A stretch of DNA of 64,000 nucleotides, taken from contig NZ_SMUV01000068.1 in NCBI RefSeq assembly GCF_004358185.1, forward strand, positions 62,001 to 126,000. The letters are read 5' to 3'. The translations under genes and the position numbers were made by a program. The notes under the pieces were generated by a model. That model was not told where the DNA came from. It did no database searches and worked only from the letters and a program-made list of their open reading frames with translations. Source of the DNA: Antarcticimicrobium luteum (GTDB lineage Bacteria; Pseudomonadota; Alphaproteobacteria; Rhodobacterales; Rhodobacteraceae). Every line of letters begins with the position of its first letter. Within the stretch, counting starts at the first letter, position 1. Shown here piece after piece: positions 8,189 through 17,135 of this stretch.

Positions 8189-9142
8189 ATGAGTACGATC
8201 GACGATATCGCCAAGTCCAGCGGCTTGGACGATCTTTACCCCCTGTTCGAACGCGAGCGCTATACCGCCGGCTGGCACAAGAAACGCCGCTCGCTGTGGA
8301 AGCAACCCGCGACCGAGTTCCGCCCGCTGCACTGGTCCTACCGCGAGGCCCATGCCGCGCTCGACCGCGCCAGCCTGTGGATCGACACCGAACTGGCCGA
8401 GCGTCGCAACCTGCTGATGTTCAACCCGGTGGGCGACAACGACTATGACACCGTGCGCACCCTGGTCTGCGCCTATCAGCTGATCCAGCCCGGCGAGCAC
8501 GCCCGCGCCCATAAACACACGCCGAACGCGCTGCGGCTGGTGCTGGATGCGGGCCCCGAGCTCTTTACCGTAGTCGATGGCGTCAAGCTGCCCATGGTTC
8601 CCGGCGACGTTCTGCTGACACCCGGCGGTTGCTGGCACAGCCACTACAACGACGGCAAAGAAACCGCCTGCTGGATCGACTTCCTCGATGTGCCGCTGGT
8701 GCACCGGCTGGAGCCGATGTTCTATACCGAACATCCCGACACCTATCAGACCGTCGAGCAGACACCGCAGGCCCATCCCTTCTGGTTCAAGCGGGCGGAG
8801 ATCGACGCGGCATTGGCCCAAGCCACCCCGGATACCGCCGGCATCCGCCGCCACGTGCTCGATTCCCAGGAACATATCCTGACCATGGAGCTGACCTGCA
8901 TGGCCCTGCCCGCCGGAGCAACGCTCGGCCCGGTGCGCGATACGGTCAACCGGATCTATGCCGCCACCAAGGGCAGCGGCAGCTTCCGTAGCGGCGATAC
9001 CGAGTTCCGCTGGCAACGCGGCGATGTCTTCGCCGCACCGGCCTGGGCCCGCCACGAGATCACCACGGACGAGGACAGTGACCTCTTCGAGGTCTGCGAC
9101 AAGCCGGTGATGGAAAAGCTGGGCTTCCTGATCGCCGAATAA
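8189..9142 (+). CDS. Bicupin ring-cleavage dioxygenase, gentisate 1,2-dioxygenase type (module A)
   Basis: A 317-residue two-cupin iron dioxygenase expected to open gentisate between the carboxyl- and hydroxyl-bearing carbons. The N-terminal cupin carries His108 and His110 in HKHTPNAL and His150 in CWHSH, matching the three iron ligands of gentisate dioxygenases. The second cupin (about 215-317) lacks an equivalent set, as is usual. It is somewhat shorter than classical enzymes of about 350 residues. Salicylate or substituted-gentisate dioxygenases share this fold and are an alternative. It starts 21 bp after the hydrolase stop, with AAGGAAGG upstream, and is followed by the FAD hydroxylase that would make its substrate. 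Confidence 0.85.
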   Translation: MSTIDDIAKSSGLDDLYPLFERERYTAGWHKKRRSLWKQPATEFRPLHWSYREAHAALDRASLWIDTELAERRNLLMFNPVGDNDYDTVRTLVCAYQLIQPGEHARAHKHTPNALRLVLDAGPELFTVVDGVKLPMVPGDVLLTPGGCWHSHYNDGKETACWIDFLDVPLVHRLEPMFYTEHPDTYQTVEQTPQAHPFWFKRAEIDAALAQATPDTAGIRRHVLDSQEHILTMELTCMALPAGATLGPVRDTVNRIYAATKGSGSFRSGDTEFRWQRGDVFAAPAWARHEITTDEDSDLFEVCDKPVMEKLGFLIAE

Positions 9143-9230
9143 GCGGCGCTCCAACCGAAAACGCGAAACGGCGCCCCCCGCCGCCGGGGAGCGCCCTGAG
9201 CTTACACGTCCGCAGCAAGCGGGAGGGATC

Positions 9231-10430
9231 ATGAAAAAGAAACTGCATGTCATCATAGCCGGTGGCGGGATCGGCGGGGCGGCGACGGCGCTGGCGCTGC
9301 TGAACAAGGGGTTCGACGTCGATGTCTACGAACAGGCCCCCGAACTGGGCGAGGTCGGCGCCGGCGTCCAGATCAGCCCGAACGCCAACCGGGCGCTGGA
9401 TCACCTGGGCGTGTTCAACGACCTGGCGCGGCTGTCGTCCAATGCCGACGACAAGGTCGTGCGCCTGTGGGACAGTGGTAAAACCTTCGAAATGTTCGAT
9501 CTGGGCACCGAGGCGCTGGAACGCTACAGCTACCCTTACCTGACCGTGTTCCGGCCAGATTTGCTGCAGGTGCTGGTCGATGCGGTCCGGCTGAAAAAGC
9601 CCGACGCCATCCATCTGGGCCGCAAATGCACCGGCTTCGCCCAGACGAAGGACGGCGTCGGCCTCAGGCTCGACGACGGCACCGAAGTGACCGGCGACGT
9701 TCTGATCGGCGCCGACGGGGTGCATTCCACCATCCGTGCGGCGATGTTCGGCAGCGCTCCGGCAGAGTTCTCCGGCATGCTGGCCTGGCGCGGCGTGGTG
9801 CCGATGGAAAACCTGCCCGAGCGGATGAACCGCAACCGCGCAACCGTTTGGGTCGGCCCGCATGGCCATGTGGTGCACTACCCGCTGCGCGGCGGCAAGC
9901 TGATGAATGTGGTCGCCACCGCCGAACGCGACGACTGGCGGGTGGAATCCTGGAGCGCCCAGGGCGACAAGGAAGAGTTCCGCGCCGATTTCCAAGGCTG
10001 GCACGAAGACATCCAGACCCTGATCGAGGCGGCACCTTCGCAATTCAAATGGGCGTTGATGGTGCGCCCGCCACTGCAGATTTGGGCCGAAGGGCGCACC
10101 GCACTGCTGGGCGATGCCTGCCACCCCACCCTGCCGCTGCTGGCGCAGGGCGCGGTGATGGCGATCGAGGATGCGGTTGTCCTGGCGAAATGTCTGGAAA
10201 AATACACCGACGATCCGGTTCGGGCGCTGCGCCGCTATGAGGAACTACGCAGCCCGGTAGCCAACCGCAAGGTGCAGGGCGCCAACGAAAACCTGCGCCG
10301 GTTCCACAACGAGGCGTTCCTGCAGGCCGATACCGCCGCCGATTTCATCGAAACTGAATGGGGCCGCGCCGCGATCCTCGACCGCTACGATTGGATCTTC
10401 AAGGACGACGTCACCAAGATCGAGGTCTGA
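9231..10430 (+). CDS. FAD-dependent aromatic hydroxylase, 3-hydroxybenzoate 6-hydroxylase type (module A)
   Basis: A 399-residue class A flavoprotein monooxygenase. The Rossmann motif GGGIGG is at residues 11-16, GAGVQISPNA follows near 43, and the second FAD motif GDACHPTLPLLAQGA lies near 294-308. This pattern is shared by 3-hydroxybenzoate 6-hydroxylases and salicylate hydroxylases, and its place after a gentisate-type dioxygenase favours production of gentisate with NAD(P)H. GGGAGGG precedes the ATG. It ends 51 bp before the convergent LysR gene. A diverged copy is at 15887-17083. Confidence 0.85.
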   Translation: MKKKLHVIIAGGGIGGAATALALLNKGFDVDVYEQAPELGEVGAGVQISPNANRALDHLGVFNDLARLSSNADDKVVRLWDSGKTFEMFDLGTEALERYSYPYLTVFRPDLLQVLVDAVRLKKPDAIHLGRKCTGFAQTKDGVGLRLDDGTEVTGDVLIGADGVHSTIRAAMFGSAPAEFSGMLAWRGVVPMENLPERMNRNRATVWVGPHGHVVHYPLRGGKLMNVVATAERDDWRVESWSAQGDKEEFRADFQGWHEDIQTLIEAAPSQFKWALMVRPPLQIWAEGRTALLGDACHPTLPLLAQGAVMAIEDAVVLAKCLEKYTDDPVRALRRYEELRSPVANRKVQGANENLRRFHNEAFLQADTAADFIETEWGRAAILDRYDWIFKDDVTKIEV

Positions 10431-10433
10431 TGC

Positions 10434-10459
10434 CCCCGCCTCGCCGTACCCCGGCGGGG
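10434..10459. terminator. GC-rich hairpin between convergent genes
   Basis: CCCCGCC (10434-10440) and GGCGGGG (10453-10459) can pair around a 12-nt loop in the 51-bp gap between the convergent monooxygenase and LysR genes. There is no T run, so it would be at best a weak or Rho-assisted bidirectional terminator. Confidence 0.3.
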
Positions 10460-10481
10460 CGGATTGCCGGAACGGCCAGGT

Positions 10482-11423
10482 TCAGCGGAACAGGAACCGC
10501 CCACGCCAGTAGCCGCCGTCTTTCAGCGCTTGCAATTTTTCCAGAATGACACCGCGCACCGCTTGCACCGCGCGGCCGGAATCCTCCCGCTTCGGCTCGC
10601 CCAGCGACAGTGTCCAGGACAGCCGCGGCATGGTCTCGATCACCTCCAGCCTGCCCGCGTTCACATCCTCGTAGACCGCCGCGTAGCTGAACATCGTGCA
10701 CCCCAACCCCGCCTGCACCATCGCCTTGGTCGCCCGGATACCGTCGACCTCGAAGGCTAGGTTCAGTTTCAGCCGCCGCTCTATCGCCTGACGCTCGATC
10801 AGGCTACGAATGCTGTGGCTCTTGCTCGGCAGGATCAGCGGCAGCTTCGGCAGGTCCGAGAACCGCACCACCTTGCGTTCGTTCAGCACCGGAAACGCCG
10901 ACCGCCTGTCCTTGGCCACGATCAGGTAGACCGGTTCGTTGATCAGCGGCGTTATGCTGATATCGGAGCGTTCTTCCGGCTCGTAGAGCAGCGCGAGATC
11001 GACGCGGCCGCTGACCACCAGGTTGTGGATCGCTCCGCTGAACCCCTCTAGCATCCGCAGGTGCACTTCGGGAAACCGTTCTGTCACCTCCATGGCAATC
11101 AGCGGCGCCAGGACCTGGGCCGTGGTGGGCGGCATGGCCAGAGTCACCTCGCCGCGCGGCTCGTCGGAATGCTCGACCATCTGCCGTTTTACCGCGTCGA
11201 TCTCGGCAAAGATCCCGCCCGAACGTTCCAGAAGCAAATTGCCCTGATCGGTCAGCCGGACGCCGCGTCCGTCCCGCTTGACCAAGCGGATGCCGAGTTC
11301 CGATTCCAGTCGCGCCACCCGTCGGCTCAGCGCCGACTGTGCGACCCGCTGTTCGGCCGAGGCCCGTGAGAATCCGCCGGCCTCCGCCACCCAGACAAAG
11401 GCTTTCAGATCGTCGATATTCAC
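10482..11423 (-). CDS. LysR-family transcriptional regulator
   Basis: A 313-residue LysR protein with an N-terminal winged helix (about 1-60, motif AQSALSRRVARLESELG) and a C-terminal periplasmic-binding-like effector domain. The start is GTG at 11423, behind GGAGGGACGGAGG. It overlaps the TGA of the upstream MarR gene as GTGA, a sign of translational coupling. It lies convergent to gentisate module A and is a candidate activator of that module or of the nearby CoA-transferase and lyase genes. The effector is unknown, but an aromatic acid is the usual class for such neighbourhoods. Confidence 0.88.
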   Translation of the reverse strand: MNIDDLKAFVWVAEAGGFSRASAEQRVAQSALSRRVARLESELGIRLVKRDGRGVRLTDQGNLLLERSGGIFAEIDAVKRQMVEHSDEPRGEVTLAMPPTTAQVLAPLIAMEVTERFPEVHLRMLEGFSGAIHNLVVSGRVDLALLYEPEERSDISITPLINEPVYLIVAKDRRSAFPVLNERKVVRFSDLPKLPLILPSKSHSIRSLIERQAIERRLKLNLAFEVDGIRATKAMVQAGLGCTMFSYAAVYEDVNAGRLEVIETMPRLSWTLSLGEPKREDSGRAVQAVRGVILEKLQALKDGGYWRGRFLFR

Positions 11424-11878
11424 GCCTCCGTCCCTCCGCGCGCATCGCCGTCGGGCGAGAACCCGGTTTGATCGATCAGCGTCCTTGCGACGCGGCGGAA
11501 GGCGGCGATGTCCTCCGGCGCGACATCTGTGAAGATGCGATTTTCGAAGCGGTCGATCGTTGCATCGCACCGATCCAGTGCCGTAGAGCCCTCCGCAGTC
11601 AGTCGCGCCACCAGCGCCTTGCGACTGTCGGGTCCGATGTGACGCTCGATCAAGTCCTTGTCCTCCAGATCCTTGACGATCTTGATCATCGACTGCGGCT
11701 TGACCCGGTACCGCCGGGCAAGCTGCGCCGAGGACAGCCCGTCCCCGGCGCGGATCAGGCTGAGAATGGAATACTGCACCGACGTGATCCCCAGCCGGGC
11801 GAGTTCGGAATCCATCTGTTCGCGGATCACGTGATAGATTCGGGCAAGGAGATAGACGGTTCTTGGCTGCGAGTTCAT
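11420..11878 (-). CDS. MarR-family transcriptional regulator
   Basis: A 152-residue MarR winged-helix protein. The helix core LSSAQLARRYRVKPQSMIKIV lies around residues 48-68, and the wing has DLIERHIGPDSRKALVARLT. It begins a two-gene leftward unit with the LysR gene (4-bp overlap). MarR proteins commonly repress aromatic operons and respond to phenolic acids or their CoA thioesters. It is the only MarR gene near the 25-bp palindrome at the hydroxycinnamate promoter 4.4 kb away, which makes it a candidate for that repressor, but no sequence evidence links the two. Ribosome site upstream of the ATG is weak. Confidence 0.85.
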   Translation of the reverse strand: MNSQPRTVYLLARIYHVIREQMDSELARLGITSVQYSILSLIRAGDGLSSAQLARRYRVKPQSMIKIVKDLEDKDLIERHIGPDSRKALVARLTAEGSTALDRCDATIDRFENRIFTDVAPEDIAAFRRVARTLIDQTGFSPDGDARGGTEA

Positions 11879-12049
11879 TCTTCAGGCCGGGCATTGGACG
11901 CCTTGCGCGCCGGATGTGGAATTGGTCTTCAACGTTACTGTGGCCGGATTGTCCATACAACGCCCGCCGCACCCTGTTGTCGCCGCCCGGATCGGTATAT
12001 GCACCAAAAGGCTGGGAAAGCCGCATCCGTCTGGGAGGACAGAAAGCAG

Positions 12050-12742
12050 ATGAGCACCGAAAAGCCCGCGAAACCCGAACAGAGAGTGGCTGCGCTGGAA
12101 CGCGGTCTTCAGGTGCTGAACTGCTTCCTCGGCGATCGGTCGCAACTGTCGCTGACGGAGATCTCCGAACGGACAGGCCATTACAAAAGTACCGCCCTGC
12201 GGCTGTGCAGCACCCTGCAGGACCACGGCTTCCTGCACCGCAATGCCGACGGGCTCTACAGTCTGGGCGCGGTCGTCGGCGAGCTGGGCAACAGGTTCTA
12301 CTTCGGCAACCTGATCGACCGGGAGGCCGTCCTGGCCAACATGCGCCGGTTGCACAGCGCCTTCGATGAAACCGTGGCCTTCTATATCCCGCTGGGGCTT
12401 CAGCAGATGTGCCTTTACCGGATCGAATCGCCGAAACTCGTGCGCGCCTCGGTCAACGAGGGCGACCGGATCCCGATTGGGTGCAACGCCAGCGGGCTGG
12501 TGATCGAAGCCAGCCGGGGCCGCCAGGGTGCGGTGTACGACTCGGTGCGCGAGAACGGCGTCGCGTTTTCCTCCGGCGCGGTCTCCGAGGGCGCCTCGGC
12601 GGTCGCAGCCCCTTTGCTGGCCGAAGATGGCGACCTGATCGGCGTCTATACTATCATCGGCCCCGACCAGCGGTTTGACGCCGGGCAGGTCGAGCGGATG
12701 ATCGGATTGCTGAAAGAGATCGTCTCTTCTGACCCGGCCTGA
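12050..12742 (+). CDS. IclR-family transcriptional regulator
   Basis: A 230-residue IclR protein. An N-terminal winged helix (about 12-70, with LSLTEISERTGHYKSTALRL) precedes a C-terminal GAF-like effector domain ending in the VERMIGLL helix. GGGAGGAC lies before the ATG at 12050. It is transcribed divergently from the MarR-LysR pair. It is one of two IclR genes between the gentisate modules. Either could read the AGAAC/GTTCT palindromes found at 19.0, 22.3 and 24.9 kb. Confidence 0.88.
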   Translation: MSTEKPAKPEQRVAALERGLQVLNCFLGDRSQLSLTEISERTGHYKSTALRLCSTLQDHGFLHRNADGLYSLGAVVGELGNRFYFGNLIDREAVLANMRRLHSAFDETVAFYIPLGLQQMCLYRIESPKLVRASVNEGDRIPIGCNASGLVIEASRGRQGAVYDSVRENGVAFSSGAVSEGASAVAAPLLAEDGDLIGVYTIIGPDQRFDAGQVERMIGLLKEIVSSDPA

Positions 12743-12763
12743 CATCTGCACCCCGATCCGCGC

Positions 12764-13711
12764 TCAGCGCCGCAGGCGGCGCAGTAGACCGCCTCTCATT
12801 ACCGATCCGGTCAGATCGTGGCCGACGATCTCCTCGGCCAGCCGCGCGCAATCGATCAGCGCCTCCAGATCGACCCCGGTCTCGATCCCCAGTTCGTCGC
12901 AGAGAAATACGAAGTCCTCGGTACACAGGTTGCCCGCCGCCCCCTTGTGACCGGCGAATGGACAGCCGCCCAGCCCGCCCACGGCGGCATCGAACATATC
13001 CACGCCCATCTCCAGCCCGGCCCAGGCATTGGCCACACCCATACCGCGGGTGTCGTGCAGATGCAGCGACAGGCGAAGGTCCGGGAACCGGTCACGCACG
13101 GCTCCGACCACCCGCTTGACGGTCAGCGGCGTTGCCCAGCCCATTGTGTCACCCAGGCCCACATGGCCCAGCGTCTCGCCGTGATCGCTGGCAAGGGCCA
13201 GCAGTTCGCCCACCCGGTCCACCACCCGCGCCACCGGGATATCGCCCTCGAAGTTGCAGCCGAAGGCCGCCGAAACGAAACCGCGCCGCACCGGCACACC
13301 CGCCGCCTGATACATCGCGATCAGCTCGGGTTGCGCCGCATATTGCTGCGCAGGTGTGCGGTTCTGGTTGCGCATGAGAAAGGCGTCCGAGGCATAGAGG
13401 TTCAGGCTGCCCTCCAGATCCAGCCCGCCGGCTGCGGCTGCCCGCTGAAACCCGCGGGCATTGAGCCAGAGCGCAGTATAGCTGACCCCTTCGCACCGCA
13501 CCATGCCGGTGACCACCGCCTCGGCATCGGCCATGCCCGGCACCCGCCGGGGATCTACGAAGGACACCACCTGGATATGGCGCAACCCGCTGTCCGACAG
13601 CCGGTCGATCAGGCGGATCTTGTCGACGGTGGATATCGCGGCGGATTCGATCTGGAACCCCTCTCTGGGGCCCTCTTCCTTTATATGGACGCGGGTGGGA
13701 AAATCGCTCAC
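12764..13711 (-). CDS. HMG-CoA lyase-like (acyl-CoA C-C lyase of the DRE-TIM family)
   Basis: A 315-residue TIM-barrel lyase related to 3-hydroxy-3-methylglutaryl-CoA lyase. Arg16 is in EEGPREGFQ, His217 and His219 in HLHDTRG bind the metal, and Cys250 in GGCPFAG matches the catalytic loop cysteine. The metal-binding Asp that follows the active-site Arg in classical enzymes is Glu17 here, suggesting an altered substrate. The start is GTG at 13711 with GGAG seven bases upstream. It faces an IclR regulator and lies near a family III CoA-transferase, a pairing typical for activating and cleaving a hydroxy-diacid (HMG, citramalate or malate). The product of gentisate or methylgentisate hydrolysis is a plausible input, by inference. 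Confidence 0.75.
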   Translation of the reverse strand: MSDFPTRVHIKEEGPREGFQIESAAISTVDKIRLIDRLSDSGLRHIQVVSFVDPRRVPGMADAEAVVTGMVRCEGVSYTALWLNARGFQRAAAAGGLDLEGSLNLYASDAFLMRNQNRTPAQQYAAQPELIAMYQAAGVPVRRGFVSAAFGCNFEGDIPVARVVDRVGELLALASDHGETLGHVGLGDTMGWATPLTVKRVVGAVRDRFPDLRLSLHLHDTRGMGVANAWAGLEMGVDMFDAAVGGLGGCPFAGHKGAAGNLCTEDFVFLCDELGIETGVDLEALIDCARLAEEIVGHDLTGSVMRGGLLRRLRR

Positions 13712-13875
13712 GGTTGTACTCCGGTTCTGGCTGCAGCGGGTATTGGGCCCTGACAACGGGGGGGCACAGCGCAGTCCGCCCCTTCGGGCCAGGCGCTACG
13801 CGGGTTTGGCATTGATATGTACAGTTTCATCTCGTAGAATGGTATTACGCTTGGTGAGAAAGATGAGGCATCAGC

Positions 13876-14604
13876 ATGACAGCGAAAAACGGTGTCGCCG
13901 CGGTCGAGCGCGCGCTTTCGATCTTGGATGCGTTTCGCGACACCGACGGCCGTCTTAGCCTTACGGAACTGGCCCAGAAGACCGGCCTGTACAAAAGTAC
14001 GATCCTGCGCCTGCTCGCCTCGCTGGAGGCCTACGGCTATGTGCGAAAGCTCGACGACCGGGGCTATCAGATCGGACCCAAATTTGTCGAACTCGCCGGT
14101 ATCTATCAGGAAACCTTCCGAATTGGCGATATCGTTATGCCGATGCTGGAGCGCATCGTGAACGAGGTAAACGAGAGCGCCTCTTATTTCGTGCGGGAAG
14201 GCAAAATGCGCCTGTGTCTGTTCCGCGTCGATGCCCGGCAGGAGATCCGCGACCATATCCGCGTCGGCGACACCCGGCCGCTGGACCGCGGCGCAAGCGG
14301 CAAGGCGCTGATCCGCTACAGCGGCAAGCGTGCCAGCGATGCCGGTCGCGACGGTCTTGTCTTCACCTCCTTCGGTGAGCGCAACCCGGACATGGCGGCG
14401 ATGGCCGCACCGGTGTTCGGCCTCGGCAATACGTTGTCGGGCTGCATCAACATCTCCGGCCCGCGCACCCGCTTTTCGCCCGAGCGGGTGGCCGAGATCA
14501 CACCGGTGCTGCAACGCGCGGCGGTAGAGCTGTCGATCCAGGCGGGCGCATCGCCCGAAATCCTGAAACGGCTGCTTCCGGCCGAAAAAGATCCCCGGTC
14601 CTGA
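13876..14604 (+). CDS. IclR-family transcriptional regulator
   Basis: A 242-residue IclR protein with the winged helix at about 5-65 (LSLTELAQKTGLYKSTILRL) and an effector domain behind it. GAGG lies before the ATG at 13876. It is divergent from the lyase (165-bp gap) and tandem-convergent with the CoA-transferase that ends 14 bp after its stop. This suggests it controls both of these genes. It resembles the IclR at 12050 in its DNA-binding helix (both have YKST), so the two may recognise related sites. Confidence 0.88.
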   Translation: MTAKNGVAAVERALSILDAFRDTDGRLSLTELAQKTGLYKSTILRLLASLEAYGYVRKLDDRGYQIGPKFVELAGIYQETFRIGDIVMPMLERIVNEVNESASYFVREGKMRLCLFRVDARQEIRDHIRVGDTRPLDRGASGKALIRYSGKRASDAGRDGLVFTSFGERNPDMAAMAAPVFGLGNTLSGCINISGPRTRFSPERVAEITPVLQRAAVELSIQAGASPEILKRLLPAEKDPRS

Positions 14605-14618
14605 CATCGCGGCCTGGC

Positions 14619-15839
14619 TCAGATCACGCCGCTGTCACGAAAATTTTTGCGATCTGCCGCGGTGACCCCGATCTCCTGCAAAAGGCCATCCGTGTCGGCC
14701 CCGAGCGTCGGCGGCGCCCAACCCGCAGCCGGCTCGCAATCGGACAGGCGATACCCCGCCCGCACTACACTGAGACGGTCGATCCCATCCACGCTGCTGT
14801 CAAGCTGCTGGATCAGCCGCCGCCCGGCAATCTGCGGATGCGCCAGAATGTCGGGTATGCTCATTACCCGTCCGGCGGGCACTCCGACTTCGTTCAGCGT
14901 CCGCTCCCAAGCCTCGGCCGGTTGCGTGACCAGGCTGGCCTCGATCTCGGCATTGAGCGCAGCACGGTTCGCCTTGCGCGCCTCGCGCTCGGCAAAACGC
15001 GGATCGGATGCGAGATCGATCCGGTCGATCACCCGACATAGCGTTTCGAACTGCTGCTGCCTGTTGGCAGCAATGTTCAGCGGGCCGTCTCCGGTACGGA
15101 AGGTGCCGGAGGGCGCGGCTGTCATGTTCTCGTTGCCGATGGGCGCAGGGGTAACCCCGGCCAGAAGATAATTTGAAACCACCCAACCCAGCGCCACAAT
15201 TGTACTGTCCAGCATCGACACGTCGATCGCCCGCCCCATGCCGGTCGTCCGCGCCGCAAGCAGTGCGCTGACGATGGCGAAGGCGGCGGTCATCCCCCCC
15301 AGCGTGTCGCAGAGCGGATAGCCCGCCCGCAGCGGCGCGCTGTCGGCATCGCCGGTGATGCTCATCACCCCGGACATGCCCTGGATGATCTGATCATAGG
15401 CCGGGTTGCCGCGTAGCGGCCCCTCCTGCCCGAAACCCGAGATCGCGCAATAGACCAGCTCCGGCCGCCGCGCCCGCAGCACCTCCTGCCCCAGTCCCAG
15501 CCGCTCCATCACCCCGGGGCGGAAGTTCTCGACCACCGCATCCGCTGTATCGACAAGCTGCAGGAACAGCACCTTGCCCGCCTCGGATTTGAGGTTCAAG
15601 GTCATCGATTTCTTACCGGCGTTCTGCGCCAGGAAGGACGCGCCCATCTTCGCCGTGTTCAGCTCCGGCCCCGCGCCCAGCTCCCGCGCCAGATCACCAC
15701 CTTCGGGGTTTTCGATCTTGATGACCTCAGCCCCCAACAGGGCAAGCTGATAGGTGCAGAACGGGCCTGACAGCACATTGGTCAGGTCGAGCACACGAAT
15801 GCCCTGCAAAAGATCGGCCTTCGGCAATTGGTCGGTCAC
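14619..15839 (-). CDS. CaiB/BaiF family III CoA-transferase
   Basis: A 406-residue family III CoA-transferase that moves CoA between carboxylic acids. The conserved N-terminal LxLTxVLSGP stretch, PAYDQIIQG (146-154), and Asp178 in LCDTLGG, which matches the acyl-carrying Asp of formyl-CoA transferase, are visible. The apparent start is GTG at 15839. It shares the space between the gentisate modules with the lyase at 12764-13711. Together they could activate and split a C4-C6 hydroxy-diacid. Known paired systems of this kind include citramalate/citramalyl-CoA and HMG degradation. Donor and acceptor acids are not determinable here. Confidence 0.85.
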   Translation of the reverse strand: MTDQLPKADLLQGIRVLDLTNVLSGPFCTYQLALLGAEVIKIENPEGGDLARELGAGPELNTAKMGASFLAQNAGKKSMTLNLKSEAGKVLFLQLVDTADAVVENFRPGVMERLGLGQEVLRARRPELVYCAISGFGQEGPLRGNPAYDQIIQGMSGVMSITGDADSAPLRAGYPLCDTLGGMTAAFAIVSALLAARTTGMGRAIDVSMLDSTIVALGWVVSNYLLAGVTPAPIGNENMTAAPSGTFRTGDGPLNIAANRQQQFETLCRVIDRIDLASDPRFAEREARKANRAALNAEIEASLVTQPAEAWERTLNEVGVPAGRVMSIPDILAHPQIAGRRLIQQLDSSVDGIDRLSVVRAGYRLSDCEPAAGWAPPTLGADTDGLLQEIGVTAADRKNFRDSGVI

Positions 15840-15886
15840 GGGAGGGGATGCCTTTCTCTAATTGGGGAAACGGGGCTGCGGCGCGC

Positions 15887-17083
15887 TCAGATCGCCGTCG
15901 CCATCACGTCGTAATTGTACAACCAGTGATACCTGTCGCGGATTGGGCTCTGGCTCCATTCCCGCTCCAGATAGGCCTGCGCCTCTTCCTTGGTGGCCAG
16001 TTCGGAGCTGTGGAACCGGTCGGTGTTGTCGCGCGCGCCCCGCACCATCCGGGTGGTGCGCCCGACCCGAGCCGCCTCATAGCGGCGCAGCGCCTCGAAA
16101 GGATCGTCGAATTGTTCCAGGCAGCGGCCCAGAACGACCCCGTCCTCGATCGACATCACCGCGCCCTGCGCCAGGAACGGCAGCGTCGCATGGCAGGCAT
16201 CCCCGGCCAGCGTCACCCGGCCCAGGGTCCACTGTTGCAGCGGCTCGCGCTCCATCAGCGCCCATTTCAGCAGCGTCGGCGCGGTTTCGATCATCGCCTG
16301 CACATCCGCGTGCCAGCCTTCGAAATCCTTCGCGCATTCCTCGGCCGAGCCTTCGGTGTACCAGGATTCCACCTGCCAGTCGTCGCGCTCGATGGTGCCG
16401 ACGAAATTCATCAGCTTGCCCGCCCGCAGCGGGTAATTGACCACATGGCCGCCCGGCCCGGTCCAGGTCGAGCCGACCATCTTCTGCATATGCTCGGGCA
16501 GGCGTTCCATCGGGATCACCCCGCGCCAGGTGATCATGCCCGAGAACCGCGGTGGCTCGGTGTTCCACAGCCGGTCGCGGATCACCGATTTCACCCCGTC
16601 GGCCCCCAGCAGCACATCGCCGCGCGCAGTCTCGCCATCCTCAAGGATCAGGGTCACGCCATCGGTGTCCTGCTCCAGATCGGCCACCCGTCGGCCCAGG
16701 TGGATCCGGCCCTTTTCATGGGTCTTCACCCCATCGACCAGCGCGCCGAGCAGATCGGGGCGATAGACGGTCAGGTAGGGATAGCCATATTGCTCCGCCG
16801 CCTTGTCGTCGAAATTGAACATCGGCCAGGCATCGCCGCTGTTCCACAGGCGGAACTCCTTGCGCTCGGGCTTGCAGGAGAGCTCCCGGAGCACCCCCAG
16901 AACCCCCAGCTCATCGAGTGCGCGGGCCCCGTTGGGGCTGATCTGGACGCCCGCGCCCACCTCGCCCAGTTTCGGCGCCTGCTCGAACACATCCACCTCG
17001 AAACCGCGCCGCAACAGGGCCAGCGCCGCCGCCATGCCGCCGATACCGCCGCCGGCGATCAGAATTTTCCCAACTTTAGCCAT
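15887..17083 (-). CDS. FAD-dependent aromatic hydroxylase, 3-hydroxybenzoate 6-hydroxylase type (module B)
   Basis: A 398-residue class A flavoprotein hydroxylase, paralogous to the module A enzyme along its whole length. GGGIGG is at 11-16, GAGVQISPNG near 45, and GDACHATLPFLAQGA near 293. It is the last gene of a leftward FAH-dioxygenase-hydroxylase set, so it has the same gene order as module A but in mirror orientation. Expected product is gentisate or a substituted gentisate. The two copies differ enough that they probably serve different substrates. Confidence 0.85.
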   Translation of the reverse strand: MAKVGKILIAGGGIGGMAAALALLRRGFEVDVFEQAPKLGEVGAGVQISPNGARALDELGVLGVLRELSCKPERKEFRLWNSGDAWPMFNFDDKAAEQYGYPYLTVYRPDLLGALVDGVKTHEKGRIHLGRRVADLEQDTDGVTLILEDGETARGDVLLGADGVKSVIRDRLWNTEPPRFSGMITWRGVIPMERLPEHMQKMVGSTWTGPGGHVVNYPLRAGKLMNFVGTIERDDWQVESWYTEGSAEECAKDFEGWHADVQAMIETAPTLLKWALMEREPLQQWTLGRVTLAGDACHATLPFLAQGAVMSIEDGVVLGRCLEQFDDPFEALRRYEAARVGRTTRMVRGARDNTDRFHSSELATKEEAQAYLEREWSQSPIRDRYHWLYNYDVMATAI

Positions 17084-17135
17084 CTGTCCTTTTCCCTTCC
17101 GTTTCGGGTCACCGGCCGCACGGACCGGCCCCTGC

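Noticed and set aside
7265-9307. 680-codon minus-strand frame across the FAH and gentisate dioxygenase genes
   Set aside because: It is antisense to two clearly recognised genes and rich in the His/Asp/Gly residues produced by GC-rich reverse frames.
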